DNA of 64,000 bases from Monosporascus cannonballus (lineage: Eukaryota; Ascomycota; Sordariomycetes; Xylariales): NCBI GenBank assembly GCA_004154925.1, contig QJNS01000264.1, forward strand, positions 43,034 to 107,033. The letters are read 5' to 3'. Of this stretch, positions 38,945 through 50,926 are shown piece after piece. Each line of letters opens with the position of its first letter. The first letter of the stretch is position 1. A model generated the notes under the pieces. The model was not told the origin of the DNA and did no database searches. It saw nothing but the letters and a program-made list of their open reading frames with translations. The translations under genes and the position numbers were made by a program.

Positions 38945-41061
38945 TTATTTGGGACACAGACGTCCGTTCTGCGTCGGGTAGTAGTCGATCTGGTCGGTGA
39001 TGTACCAGTCTTCTGCGCCGACGGCGGTGGGGGCGTACAGCAGGCCCCAAGGATCGTACTTCTGCTTCAGCTGGTACAGGTAGTCGTAGTGCTCGCCGTA
39101 GAAGGCCTGCTTCCAGTTCGGCTCGTTGATGTCGGCCTCGTTGAGGTAGGCGCCGGCGCCGGGGGACGCGTCGCGCCAGGGCTGCATCCACTCGACGAGC
39201 CGCTTGTTGGCGTCGGCGATCTCCTGCGGCGTCGCCTCGGGGCCCCAGGTCGCGCCCAGCATCGTGTGGCTCAGTGTCTCGCGCCACGCCGGGTTCACGG
39301 CGTTGGTCTGGTTCACAGACGGGTTCTCGGCCGCCTTGATTGTGTACCCGAGCATCATGCCCGCATTCTCGACGCCCTGCCGCAGCGCCGCCGTCTGGGC
39401 CGCCAGCTTGGCCGGGTCCGCCCAGTTCGACCGCGGCAGTAGCCGCGATCCCGTGTGGAAGTTCCAGACGCCGACCTGCTCGGTCTCGGGCGCCCACGTG
39501 CCCTTAGGCGGCCAGGACGCTCGAGTACTCCTTGTACTCGACGTCGACGACGGCGATACCGAGGGTGGTGAGCTCCTCGAACAGGGGCTCGGCTGTGGCC
39601 TTGACCGCCGCGGTGTCCATGTCGTTGCCCCACGATGGCGCCATAGCGAATGAGCGCTCGTCGACCACTAAGCACATGATGGACCAGTAGTGGTACATGC
39701 CGGCATCGGCCCATTCGGGAAACTTGGTCATGACGGCGTCGACGCCCTTCCAGAACGTCTCGATCGCGACGTCGGCCGACGAGGCGAAGTTGTACGTGAG
39801 CGTGGTCACGGGCGTCCGCGGGTAGGCGCGGATCACGAGCGAAGTGACGACGCCCCAGGTGCCGCCGCCGCCACCGCACAGTGCGAAGAAGAGGTCAGGG
39901 TAGTTCTTCTCGTCAACAGTGATGAACTTGCCGCTGGGGAGCACGACTTGCATCGATAGGACCTGGTCGGCGGCCATGCCGTACATGGACGACAGCGGCG
40001 AGTGACCGCCTCCGAGGGTGTAGCCACCACCGATACCAACAGTCCGCGCCGCGCCGCCGAGAACGTGGAGGCCGAGGTTGTCGGCGGCCTGGTACAGGTC
40101 GATGGCTGTGACACCGGAGCCGATCTTGAACGCCGGACCCTGGTAGCCCGAAGCCCGGTGGTTGTAGTTCTTGCCCAGGTACTTGATGTCCTGCAGGTGG
40201 TGCGTCCAGATGGAGAGCGCGCCGGCACCGGTGGACTTGGCGTTGAAGTCGTGGCCCTTGTTCTTGACGACCAGGCGGAGGTTGAGGTTCCGGGCAAAGT
40301 TAACGGCAAGCTGGATCTGGGCAACGTTGGTCGCCTTGACGACGTAGCTCGGCAGGCCTCCTTGGATGCAGGACGCGCCGGTCCTGGTGAGGGGCGGTGG
40401 CAGGCAGCTCACTCCTTCGAAGATGGGATAGTCGTATCCCAAGGGCTCAGACATTCTATAGACGAGTCAGCAGCCCTTCGAATCGGGAGCAAAGAGGCAA
40501 CTTACTGGTATTGTGGTGTTGTCCACTTGGCGGTGATGGCGTCGCACTTCGCTCGCTTGGTTATACTGGTGCCAGTCCGAGTAGCAGACCGACGCGGGTG
40601 GTGTACCCTCGATGAGGGCGCCGCCGAGCAAAATGTTGAAGAGCCCCCATACCAGCCTGTGGGGGTAGAGGGAGTCACCAGGATAGGTCTTGCACGACCG
40701 TCTACCGAATGTCCGTTTCCCGAGTGCCTCATCGGCATCCTCAAAATCGAACAGCTGGACATCACTGAGGTTGTAATTCGTCAGGTTGGCGATTACATTT
40801 GGTGTTAACTGGCGTTCCTCGAAAGGAAGGACCTCGACGGCTGACGGCGGAGAGGTTGTGATCTCCTCGACAGCCGGCGCGACAATCTCTTCAGTAACAG
40901 CTATACGGAGAATAGCGGGTTAGCGAACCACCACGTCACTGAGCAATACGGCAAGGAAAGGACAATGTAGACTCGGGTGCCTTACGGATGCCATCCAAGA
41001 TAGTCTGGGCTAACGCGAGGTTGACTAGCTGCAGAGCCGCTAGTAATAGGTGTCTTGCCAT
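38945..41061 (-). pseudogene. Secreted FAD-linked oxidoreductase with two frameshifts
   Basis: Exon pieces run 41061-40986, 40900-40506 and 40455-38945 with 85- and 50-bp GT-AG introns. The N-terminus MARHLLLAALQLVNLALAQ is a signal peptide. The PCMH FAD-binding domain is clear (RLVVKNKGHDFN with the flavinylation-type His, GAGALSIWTHHL, GGGHSPLSSMYGMAADQVLS, GGGGGTWGVVTS). The C-terminal BBE part has NEADINEPNWKQAFYGEHYD and KYDPWGLLYAPTAVG. Two breaks interrupt it. In exon 2 a tandem GCGA duplication (+ strand 40549-40556) shifts the frame just before KCDAITAKW. In exon 3 the frame stops at TAA 39506-39504, while the adjacent frame continues as KGTWAPETEQVGVWNFH. Neither break has splice signals. 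Unless these are sequence errors, the gene is dead. Confidence 0.85.
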
Positions 41062-41899
41062 GTCTACTTTTTCTTTCAACCGCTAGTCCCGCGAAGTGCC
41101 CGATCTTCTTGGGATACGGAGAAGTCGTCGGAATATTCCTTGGTCAGATAGTGCGGCTGAAGATCAAAAAGCAGTTCTGGATAACTCCCATCTGCAGCCA
41201 CCAATCTTATACAAAACCATCTTCGGGTAAAGGCGAGTCCCACGTGGCGGACGCGGGCACCTATGCGAGCTAATCTCTCTGGTATCAATGGTTCATCAAT
41301 GGCATCAGGGGCCGGGTTACAGATTATACTATTGCTAGAACAGCCAACCTCTCAATTCGTCTGTTGGCTTGGCGCTACCCTCTTCGGTCACGCAATCGCG
41401 TGCTAGAAGAGCGGGAAAACATTGTTACCCACGTGTTAAGGAGCCCGGATAAGACGAACCAATTCCCGAACCGATTAGTAGCGGCCGAGTGGGCGGGAGA
41501 TGGGTCTGCTAATAGGTATTCGTGGCCGCCCCTCGGATCCGGGACGTCTCTTGTGGGGAATGGTTTGCGCATAATGGCCGAGGTATACTCCTCAATGCAG
41601 GGGGTGATCTCCGCGGGCACCGTACTTCACCTGAGCCTTTCATATAAGGCTGATCCCCTTCAGCAAGGGCTGACGTGCCACCCACTCGACACAGAAAAAT
41701 CAGCTGGCATACTGTAAGCGGTACAACATCTTATAATAGCATATTCGAACTTTTGATTTATTTTAATTAGATTATGCGACTGGGGATTTTATTATTTCAC
41801 TTTAGATTTTTAACCATTGAATGATATGGGCAATTTCGGTAGTTATTACTTATGTAATAATCCCATCTTTTGCTTTTGTTCGGCGTCCGGGCTACAGTA
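41062..41899. other. Intergenic, upstream of the oxidoreductase pseudogene
   Basis: It probably held the promoter of the oxidoreductase. No gene was recognised. Confidence 0.55.
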
Positions 41900-41941
41900 C
41901 GGGTTCTAGCTTGAAGGGAGTAGAGAAAAGCTCCGGGGGAG
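41900..41941 (+). repeat. Left inverted repeat of the 432-bp element
   Basis: It pairs with 42290-42331; the outer CGGGTTCTAGCT and the inner GTAGAGAAAAGCTCCGGGGG parts are identical, and the few differences lie between them. Confidence 0.85.
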
Positions 41942-42289
41942 TAGAACAAACGTGGCGCAGCAGCAAGCTCGGAGGGAGTAGATAACGCCAAGCTTATTTT
42001 TTTAAAAAATTAATCGGATACATCGTAATTACTTAGCAAATGCAGTTAAAATTTTTATTATTAACTATGTAACAACTGCGTAACATTTGCTAAGCAAATG
42101 CAGCTGAAAAATTTACTATTAACTATATAATAATTGTATAATATATACTTAGCAAATCCTTTTTTTAAAAAAAATTAATAAATTTCTTTATTATCAACTA
42201 TGTAACATTTGCTCAGCAAATGCTCTTACTGGACATTAAAAAGTTTTCCGACGCTTGGGCCGTCTAATTTTAATAAAGATGTGGCTGAG

Positions 42290-42331
42290 CTCCCCCGGAG
42301 CTTTTCTCTACTCTCTCCGAGCTAGAACCCG
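42290..42331 (-). repeat. Right inverted repeat of the 432-bp element
   Basis: It reads CTCCCCCGGAGCTTTTC at its inner side and AGCTAGAACCCG at its outer end. Confidence 0.85.
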
Positions 42332-44452
42332 CGTGCATACCTGGAATGGCCTCAGCTCAATCCTCGATCCAATCCATACTCTGCGTGTAAAATCTTAGCG
42401 AAGCACGGTCAGCATTCTAGACTCCCGGACGATGCGCGCTCCCCTAAGATGTGTCCATTCTCCTCACTTTAATTTGCACATATTATCATTCACCTGTCTT
42501 TGCCTCGGTATGGCTTCTTCAGTACCGGTGAACTCTGGCTATTTGAGAGGCACACGGCTGCATCTATATCGCTGGGAATACGAGATGCCCTGTTTGAACA
42601 GCGGCGCCACGCGATATATCCCTTCCCAGCACCTACGTGCAGCTGGTCGTGTAATATTTTCACTAGTTTATGCTATCTTTCTCTCTTTCGCATCCCATCC
42701 CTTTTTTCTCGTCGTATCCTAGTATCCTTTTTTCTATCATGTCGTGCATGAACTTAGCAGACCATTCCGCAGCCATGGCGAGACGGTTAAACCCTCTTAG
42801 CCCTAGTTGGATGTTCGGAAGCGAGCTTCGGCTATTTCAATCCCAAACGGCATCTTCCGACCCAAAGACTCCTCGAGAACCGATCTAAGCCCTGCAGCGC
42901 ATCATGCCAAGGTATGCATGGTGGACCACACTCGATGTGGGATCTATGTTGCAGAAACTAGCAGGGTTAATAGCAGACCCGCCCACCTCGCCGAGAATGT
43001 GCTAGGTTCCACGCAAAAGATCCGGAGAGGCGAATTTATGCAGGTACTAGCCAATGCTGCGGTAGCATCCTAAAAAGTTTTAATTCGTTGTTAGGTTCTC
43101 GGAAGGGGCGGGTAAGTTTCCCTGCTAGTACGGTCGAGTATACTGCGTATATGAATTCTGGTCTAGATATAGCTGCTAGGGTTATGCTCGCCCCATTATC
43201 TTTGGTCCAGCTCGCCTAAGTTAGGGACATCTGTGCGGGATGCAGATAGAGGGGCGTATGATCTATCGGGATAGATCTGGATGGCTAATCGGGCCCATCG
43301 TACAATGGAGCAACGTTGCTAGGGTCGCCGCCACAGCCAGTATAAGACTTCCTTAATATAGGCAATGAAACCATTCGGAAGTTTGACCCGCTATAGCACT
43401 CGGACCATTTCCGCCGGTCCTTGATCCATGAACGACAACCTCCAGACTGCCTATCAAATCTTATAATTCTTATGCGTACAGCAGATTCCTGTAACAATTG
43501 TGAACCGTGGTGATGATCACGGTATTTTAGCTGACTATTTTCCCGGCTTCCGAGAAGTTAAGCAAACGGCAGACTTGATATTAGTAATTGTATATGTTGT
43601 ACTAGCGCTTGTATTTGTCCAGACCCGTCCTACTTGGTAAAGGGGGGTCGTACTAGTTTCCCAATCTTATCTTTTTCCAACGCATACTCGGAACTCGTTC
43701 GTTATATAGACAACTCCGGACACCAACTGAGATGGGGCGATCGGTCCCTTGATAGATCTATCTGAAGAGTGGGTACCGAGGTCGCCGGTGTCACACTGTT
43801 AGGGTCTGGTGTACAGTCTCACTGTTCGTCGTCGGGCTGTCTTTCCCGCCCTGCCCCCGACCTCTTTGGCTTCAGGGTTTCTGTGCGAGTCATTCGACGT
43901 ATGATTCAGAAATTTTCACAAAGGTTCGGAATCTTTCGATACGCTAATATAAATGAGGTATGAGCCAAGCCTGAAGTAGCAGCTGCAGTAGTAGTATATT
44001 ATCAAGGCCAGCACTCCGGTAACAGAATGCGTCTGGAAGAAGTTTCAGTGTACTCAGTCGGTTAACTTATAATGCATCGCTCAATACCCCCGGTCAATGC
44101 TGGCATGAAGTGCAGTAGGATTTCTTAGACACTACCAGCCTTATTTCCTTATGTACGATTTGATGATCAACCTACCGGAGAATCGTTGAAACCCATCAAG
44201 GGGGGTTTTTTTTACATGGTATTAGATTACAAATAATCTAGAATAAGAATTTGTGGATGGCATAGAGAACCGGCGCGCGCATCTCCGACCCGGATTGCCC
44301 GGATTTGTGGGAGATGATCCTTATATGACTTGACCCATCCGCCCTTGATCCCACGAAGACGATCTCTACTGCTTCGAGTCGATCCAACGATCGAGTGTGG
44401 GCTCCACGAAACCTTATCTGAGCACGTACAGCATCATGATCAGTCCAGTACC
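42332..44452. other. 2.1-kb intergenic region, no gene recognised
   Basis: Short overlapping open frames at 42432-43073 and 43769-43963 have no domain-like features. The last few hundred bases should carry the promoter of the 7TM gene. Confidence 0.6.
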
Positions 44453-45821
44453 ATGCCACCAGATCTGCAAGTAATCCCGGGCAATCCCACATCGTGGCTC
44501 CAAAATTTGGGCATCGCCATAGAGATTATCTGCCCTACCCTTGCGTTACTCGTCACGCTTCTAAGAGTATATATCCGACTCGACACCAAAGCCTTCGGCT
44601 GGGGTAGGTAATCACACGTGGGAACCATCGACAAGACGATTGCTGACGCAGAGCACTGTGTAGACGATGTATTCATCTGCCTTGCTATGGTCCTGAGCAT
44701 TGCTCTGGCAGTAGGCTCAATCATCGGTACGTGTACGCACTACGTCGTGGCCTGGGCTAGAAACTGACAGTTCCTAGTGATGAAAAAGATGTTCATCGGC
44801 ATTCGCTACTGGGACGTCCCGCCGGTTTTCGATATAACACCGGGACTGATGTGGATTTACACCGTTGGCGCCGTATACAACCCGATCCTCGCCCTGGTGA
44901 AACAGTCAGTGTTGATCTTCCTGCTGCGCTTTGCCGGTGTCAAGAGCCTCATCCGAAACGTTGTATGGACCACCACCATTTTCAACGCGGCCTTGATGGT
45001 CGCGGTTTTCTTTGTCGTACTATTCCAATGCATTCCCGTCGAGATGAACTGGAACCCGCTGGTTCAAGGACATTGTATCCAGCAATTTAAGTTTGGCGTG
45101 TCAACCGCCTGCCTGACGATTCTGACGGACCTTATCGCCGTTGCACTTCCGTTCTATATTGTCCTCGGCCTGAACATGAACAGGCGTAGAAAGATAGGGC
45201 TGATCGGTGTATTCATGCTGGGTATCCTGTGAGTCCTGATCGCCTGACCACGACCAGTCAATGTCTATGTATATCGTGACTCCTATGAAGAATGCGCCGC
45301 TCACAGTTTAATCTCGAAACAGCGTCACGGTAGTCAGCGTCGTTCGTTTATATTTCTTTGCCGAGAACTTCACCAGCACGGAGCCCGACAAGAACTTCTC
45401 GCTCGGATTCTGCGTCTCAGCGATCGAATGTAACCTTGCCATCATGACCGCCTGCGGCCCGGCACTATGGCCGCTCGTGCGCCGCTGGATGCCCCGACAC
45501 GGCGCCTCGACCGACCCCTCCTACGGCGCCCACAAATATGGCGGGAGCGCGGCCCACAGACAGCAAGGCTGGATCAAGACCAACGATGAACCGTCTAATG
45601 CAGACTCGGCCTACGCGCTGAAGGACTTGAATTCTGACAAAGTCCACACCCATGTCCGGTCGTCAGCGAGAGACTCGGACGAAGAAATTCTTACCGGTAC
45701 CGGCATCATGCGGACGACTCATTTTACCGTTACGACTGATGATCCAGAGTCGCGACGAGCGAGCCATCAGAGTCCGGAAGCCTTCGAATCCTCAAAGGTA
45801 TCAAGGAACGACTCTTTATGA
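44453..45821 (+). CDS. Fungal rhodopsin-like (SAT4/PTH11-type) seven-helix membrane protein
   Basis: Exons 44453-44603, 44664-44726, 44778-45228 and 45323-45821 give 387 aa. Introns are 60, 51, 94 bp; the sum is in frame. The first splice recreates the family signature FGWDDVFICLA after TM1. Seven hydrophobic segments follow: IAIEIICPTLALLVTLL, FICLAMVLSIALAVGSIIV, IYTVGAVYNPILALVKQSVL, IFNAALMVAVFFVVLFQCIP, FGVSTACLTILTDLIAVALPFYIVLG, KIGLIGVFMLGIL-VTVVSVVRL and CNLAIMTACGPALWPL. The motif WNPLVQGHC between TM4 and TM5 and LTDLIAVALP in TM5 are typical. The C-terminal ~110 residues are hydrophilic and Ser/Thr-rich. Such proteins are numerous in plant-associated fungi and some act as surface sensors (PTH11); no CFEM domain is present here. 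The ligand is unknown. Confidence 0.88.
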
Positions 45822-46865
45822 TATGCTCATGTCACGGCGGTCGTATGAATGGGAAATTGGAATTAAGATTAAAAAGTTGGAAAGTCGTAATTAATGTGCG
45901 CCTTTCGCTGTACTGCGATAGATAATATGATTATCGACGTACAGGTCAAACCGCCAAAGGTACGCGCAAAAGATATGCGATACTTATGAAGTCAGGGTTT
46001 TGAAAACCTCAACCCCTGAATTTCCCTTGCACGATGAAATCAAAACAGGAATGAAACTTATCTGTTTATGGAGACCTGCGAGACAGCTCTCTTGACATGA
46101 TATTTCAAAATGGGCGAATTTTGCAGGAAAACCTTCGTAAGCGGCATCCTAGTGGAAAGGCTATTCTGAGTATTATCATGGATATAGAATTATATCATAT
46201 TCTGTTTTTATAGTCCTGTAAGGCAACCGTTACTTGGAATCGTCGGAGTGGGTCAGTTAGGTCGTGTCATGTTCTCTTTACCTGCTAAAGTACATATACC
46301 AAGCCTGAGTAGGCGAATTCATTGTAAATGGTCTACAAATGATGAACAACAGTGTTTGGGGAAGGGAGTTGTTGATTCCCTGAAGACTGAACGCGTATAT
46401 TAGTTCGCAGCTTTATATGGTGGTGAATCATGCTCGGACTGCACCCAATACCAGGGTTTATTTCGAATGGGCCAGTAATAGTATTGATGAACATTCCATG
46501 ATCTGCTGTTGACTCAGGTCAGGTGAATAAGCGGGTTAAGAAACATTCAGTGTCACAGAAGAAATTGAGGCTATATTGACGGCTCTGACTCTAAGGGGGG
46601 AAAGATCTTTCCAAGCCACTAAAGCTGATCAAAGCCCTTTTTATAGGCCCTGGTGGAGCTCACCAGGGGTGTCTGATTGGAGCCTTTTAGACCCCCATTT
46701 TTCCCATGACATTCAGCTTATAGTCATTCTTTAAAACCAAAAAGAGCCCGAACATCACCTATATTCACTACTCTGGTTCACTTATAAGAACAGCTGTGTC
46801 AAGTTACACGAGAGTGTGCGGGAGTCTATAAGTTTCTGGATCTGCCTCCCGTAAACTCCAAGATA
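45822..46865. other. Intergenic between the 7TM gene and the MITE
   Basis: No gene was seen. A small hairpin-forming sequence, CCTGGTG-GAGCT-CACCAGG, lies near 46649-46667. Confidence 0.55.
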
Positions 46866-47072
46866 GGGTTTGCAATGGGTACCCAAATGGGTGCCCATCA
46901 CTACCTACGGATGATATTTTCAATCATAAATAAATAATAAATAACTGTAAACAATACAGAATTACTTGTATAATAAATCTTTCTAGGAAACACTAAGTAT
47001 TAGGCTTTTATGACGTGTGAATTTACGTCGTGGGTAGTGATGGGTACCCATTTGGGTACCCATTGCAAACCC
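46866..47072. mobile_element. 207-bp MITE with 40-bp inverted repeats and TA target duplication
   Basis: The ends are GGGTTTGCAATGGGTACCC at 46866 and its complement ending at 47072. The 40-bp arms (46866-46905 and 47033-47072) differ at one position (GTGCCC versus GTACCC). TA flanks both sides (46864-46865, 47073-47074), as for Tc1/mariner-derived MITEs. The interior is AT-rich with no ORF. The near-identical arms suggest recent activity or little RIP. No autonomous partner is in this window: the pogo-like element at 25671 has different ends. Confidence 0.9.
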
Positions 47073-47283
47073 TACTCCAAGAGATATTCCGATCAATAAG
47101 CTACACCGCATTATCACCACTACTTGGACTATGAAATCTAATAAATGTCCCGACATAGTGTGGGGCCTCGCATTTGTCGGCACTATTCAGATTCGACACG
47201 GAGAGAGGATAGTGACATGCCACCTTGACCACAACCCTTTTACCGATTTCTATTATACAGTACCCTCCCCACGGAGCACAACG

Positions 47284-47688
47284 ATGTTCACCCCTCTCCC
47301 TCGCCTGCCCGTGGGGCTGCAGAGAATGATATGGGTATTCATTCTATGGGCGTCAGACCCAGCATTCGTGGGACCAGAGCAAATATTTTCGCTCACGAAG
47401 GCGAGGGGAAGACAAATTGTAATGGCGCGTCCGCGAGGAACGTCTCGTCTTTCGCAATCCGAAAACCATCAAGTTCGCCAGTACATGTGCTTAAATCGTT
47501 GCTTGTCGGGGGTTGAAAATGATCAAGAAAAGGTCCAGTCCCAGTTACGTTACACAGTACGAGCATTAGCCAGACATCGGATCCTAACTACGTCGACGGA
47601 ACAATATATGAGACGGCCACTAGGGAGGCTTGATGCTCTGTTTCCCTGGCGGAGTATACCTTCTGCTCTGTGCTACAGTTACATCTGA
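47284..47688 (+). pseudogene. Probable 2EXR-domain fragment
   Basis: From ATG 47284 the frame reads MFTPLPRLPVGLQRMIWVF, close to the opening FxxFxxLPxELRxxIW motif of the fungal 2EXR domain, and a little later GRQIVMARP may stand for the RIVEV strand. The rest, to the stop at 47688, has no family features. The open frame extends upstream to 47131 but that part is unlikely to be coding. I infer a degenerate or truncated member. The complete 2EXR protein at 56303-57055 gives a comparison within this window. The role of the domain is unknown. Confidence 0.45.
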
Positions 47689-48691
47689 GAACGGTGCCTT
47701 CTACATCGAGTACGGCTCCCTTGCATTCTGGGAAATCGAGAGCATGTTTCTACCTTCCCCAACGCCTCAATTTCAGGCGAGTGACGCATTTCCTTATCGT
47801 GGAGAGAGCCAATACGCCCCCTACCACATTTCGATACTACGTATCTCGGCCACATGAGTAATTGGAGTCTGCAGCGCTATAGAGACATCTATGAGAACCT
47901 CCTAGAGATAGTGCAGGTCTGAAAGGGGCAACAGCCAACTGTGTTGGAAGATCTACGGGGAGTCATGTCAAGCTCGGATAACACGCGCACGGCAACCTTC
48001 AGGAGGCGGCAGATATTGCAGCAGAGTATCTGCTGAACTTCGAAAGTATCTCTGTCCTAGCACTCAGAATAGCGCGGAGCGCAAGCATTACGTAGTTCCA
48101 TACAACGATGTCTCTGTTGCGCCTCGGGCATAATCCTATCACTGCAACGGATCCTATTTTTAAGCTCCTGCCGCGTGATATTCAACATATACTCGGAGGT
48201 GCCGGTAACTTCATCATGCACAATGCACCAGGGCCTAACCTTTGGGGAAGTGACTGCGATGACCATAAAGGTTTTGAAATATGGAAACGTGCCTCGCAGA
48301 ACGAAAGCAGTAGGTGGTACACATCCGTGTTGGCCTAGCGAGCGCCGGAGAGCTACAGAGGAAAAAACGTAGGGTTCAAGATGTGTCTTTCGATGAACAA
48401 CCGGTCCAGAAGACCAAGACACCGGTTAGCTGACCTTGAGCAGGACTTGCCTTCCAGAGACTATGCACTGGGCGGTGTAAATCGTACTTGGCATGTACTT
48501 GGTGTACTGGCTAGAGATTCGGCGTAAAAGTGGTTGTCTAGAGTACTATAAATCATGCGAACTGGAATCACCCGCCTGCAGATGGCCAGCTCGTAAGCCA
48601 GTCACATAAGCGATGACAGAAACGTTGATGTAACTCGTATAGACTCGGTTAGGCTCATAACACCCAGGCCGTATATCTGCAGCTGAGCACT
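47689..48691. other. Intergenic, no gene recognised
   Basis: Short open frames on both strands (for example 48057-48422) show no recognisable features. Confidence 0.55.
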
Positions 48692-48698
48692 TATAAAA
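48692..48698 (+). promoter_or_regulatory. TATA box
   Basis: A consensus TATAAAA lies in a GC-balanced context (ACTTATAAAAGGCC) about 180 bp upstream of the MGGCCS ORF, a position compatible with a transcription start near 48725-48750 and a short leader. Confidence 0.5.
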
Positions 48699-48879
48699 GG
48701 CCAGCCCTGACCCCCTGTTAGGAGCGCCGCTATCTCCTAACTAAACACCACAACTGAGCACCCATATCTGAGTGCATGCATCTAGAGCTACTTACTTAAT
48801 ACCTATCAATACCTCCTCCATTCCTTCGTTGCAACCCAGAGTTCGTTGGGAGGCAGACCTAGGGATATCACCAAACACA

Positions 48880-48957
48880 ATGGGCGGATGCTGTAGCACA
48901 CAGGATAACGGTGGGTTTGATCCATCTGCCGGTGTCCCCAGACCAGCGGATGGCTAG
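48880..48957 (+). CDS. Putative 25-aa acylated microprotein (MGGCCS start), or first exon of a longer gene
   Basis: ATG in the context CACAATGGG starts a 26-codon frame ending TAG at 48955. The peptide begins MGGCCSTQDNGG. Gly2 with Ser6 fits the N-myristoylation pattern and Cys4-Cys5 are ideal palmitoylation sites, the dual-acylation arrangement that anchors fungal signalling proteins to membranes. A TATA box lies about 180 bp upstream. Alternatively GTGGGT at 48911 could be a splice donor and CTAG at 48954-48957 an acceptor, extending the frame by about 20 codons. The function is unknown. The ORF is short enough to arise by chance, so the call rests on the acylation motif plus promoter context. 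Confidence 0.35.
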   Translation: MGGCCSTQDNGGFDPSAGVPRPADG

Positions 48958-50246
<1,289 letters not shown>

Positions 50247-50926
50247 GATGTTCCACCATGCTACGTGCGGTTGAGCTGCTGCAGGTTATTGGGGTATAAA
50301 ATGGTCTTCGCATGTCTGGCGTTGGGCGGATTGGGGGCTTTAATTAAGAGCTATTAATGAAGTATCTACTGACCGAGACATAATTCCCCTAAACCGGAAA
50401 CTTGCGATGTTTATATGGTATGCCCCTGTTAATAACGAAAGACTCCTACTGACGCGCATGCGCTATGACTTTGCCTTCTGGTCGTTTCCGTCATTACCAT
50501 TCATTCCCTGATGCTACTCCCTTTTATGCGTTCATTTCAATTGCCTACTATGTATCTTTTGTTTAGACGCTTTTGTCCGTTGTACTTGAGGGAGGGGAAC
50601 TCGGCAAAGGTAGTACCCACGATAGCTCAGCTGGTTCTGGAGGAGTCATTTGACGCACGTGTAACGAAGTAATTGATGATAACAAAATATAATGGGAAGG
50701 GGGGCGGGGGGAGGGCCATGTCAGCTGTTGCATTTTCGTGCCACCTTACCGCTGAGCTTCTCCAAAAACCCGGATCTCGTTCCGCAATGGTTGGATTCGG
50801 CGACCACTGTAGCCCTCGGTGGCTTACTCGGTAGAAGCGTCCTAGAAAAGTTATCATGCTTAGGGGAATAGGGGTGGGCGTAGGGGTTACCTGGGAGTAC
50901 TGTCGAGTGTTATCCATTTCCCGTAC
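50247..50926. other. Intergenic between DPM1 and the amidoligase-like gene
   Basis: The two genes converge. The region may contain an extra 3' exon of the amidoligase-like gene: a donor-like GTAAGT overlaps its stop, and TTTTCTAG at about 50837-50844 could be the acceptor. Confidence 0.45.

Larger units (their letters stand above)
41900..42331. mobile_element. 432-bp non-autonomous element with 42-bp terminal inverted repeats
   Basis: The left end (41900-41941) begins CGGGTTCTAGCT and runs to AGCTCCGGGGGAG; the right end (42290-42331) is its reverse complement with a few mismatches. The interior is AT-rich and has no ORF. It contains three variants of a near-palindrome built from CATTTGCT and AGCAAATG around 42085, 42150 and 42210, each near ACTATGTAAC or ACTATATAAT. 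A GGAGGGAGTAG subterminal repeat follows the left end. No convincing target duplication could be read. The class is unassigned. Confidence 0.8.

Noticed and set aside
39504..39570. An intron that would explain the second frame break of the oxidoreductase at 38945-41061
   Set aside because: The CCTAAG before the restored frame resembles an acceptor, but any donor would give an intron under about 50 bp, without branch site, and would delete conserved residues.
42050..42240. Repeated AGCAAATG units as a possible CRISPR-like array
   Set aside because: Units are irregular, palindromic and inside an inverted-repeat element of a eukaryotic genome; spacers are not unique or uniform.
50617..50650. 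tRNA-like words (GATAGCTCAGCTGGTT)
   Set aside because: The A-box resemblance has no matching B-box, acceptor stem or anticodon arm.
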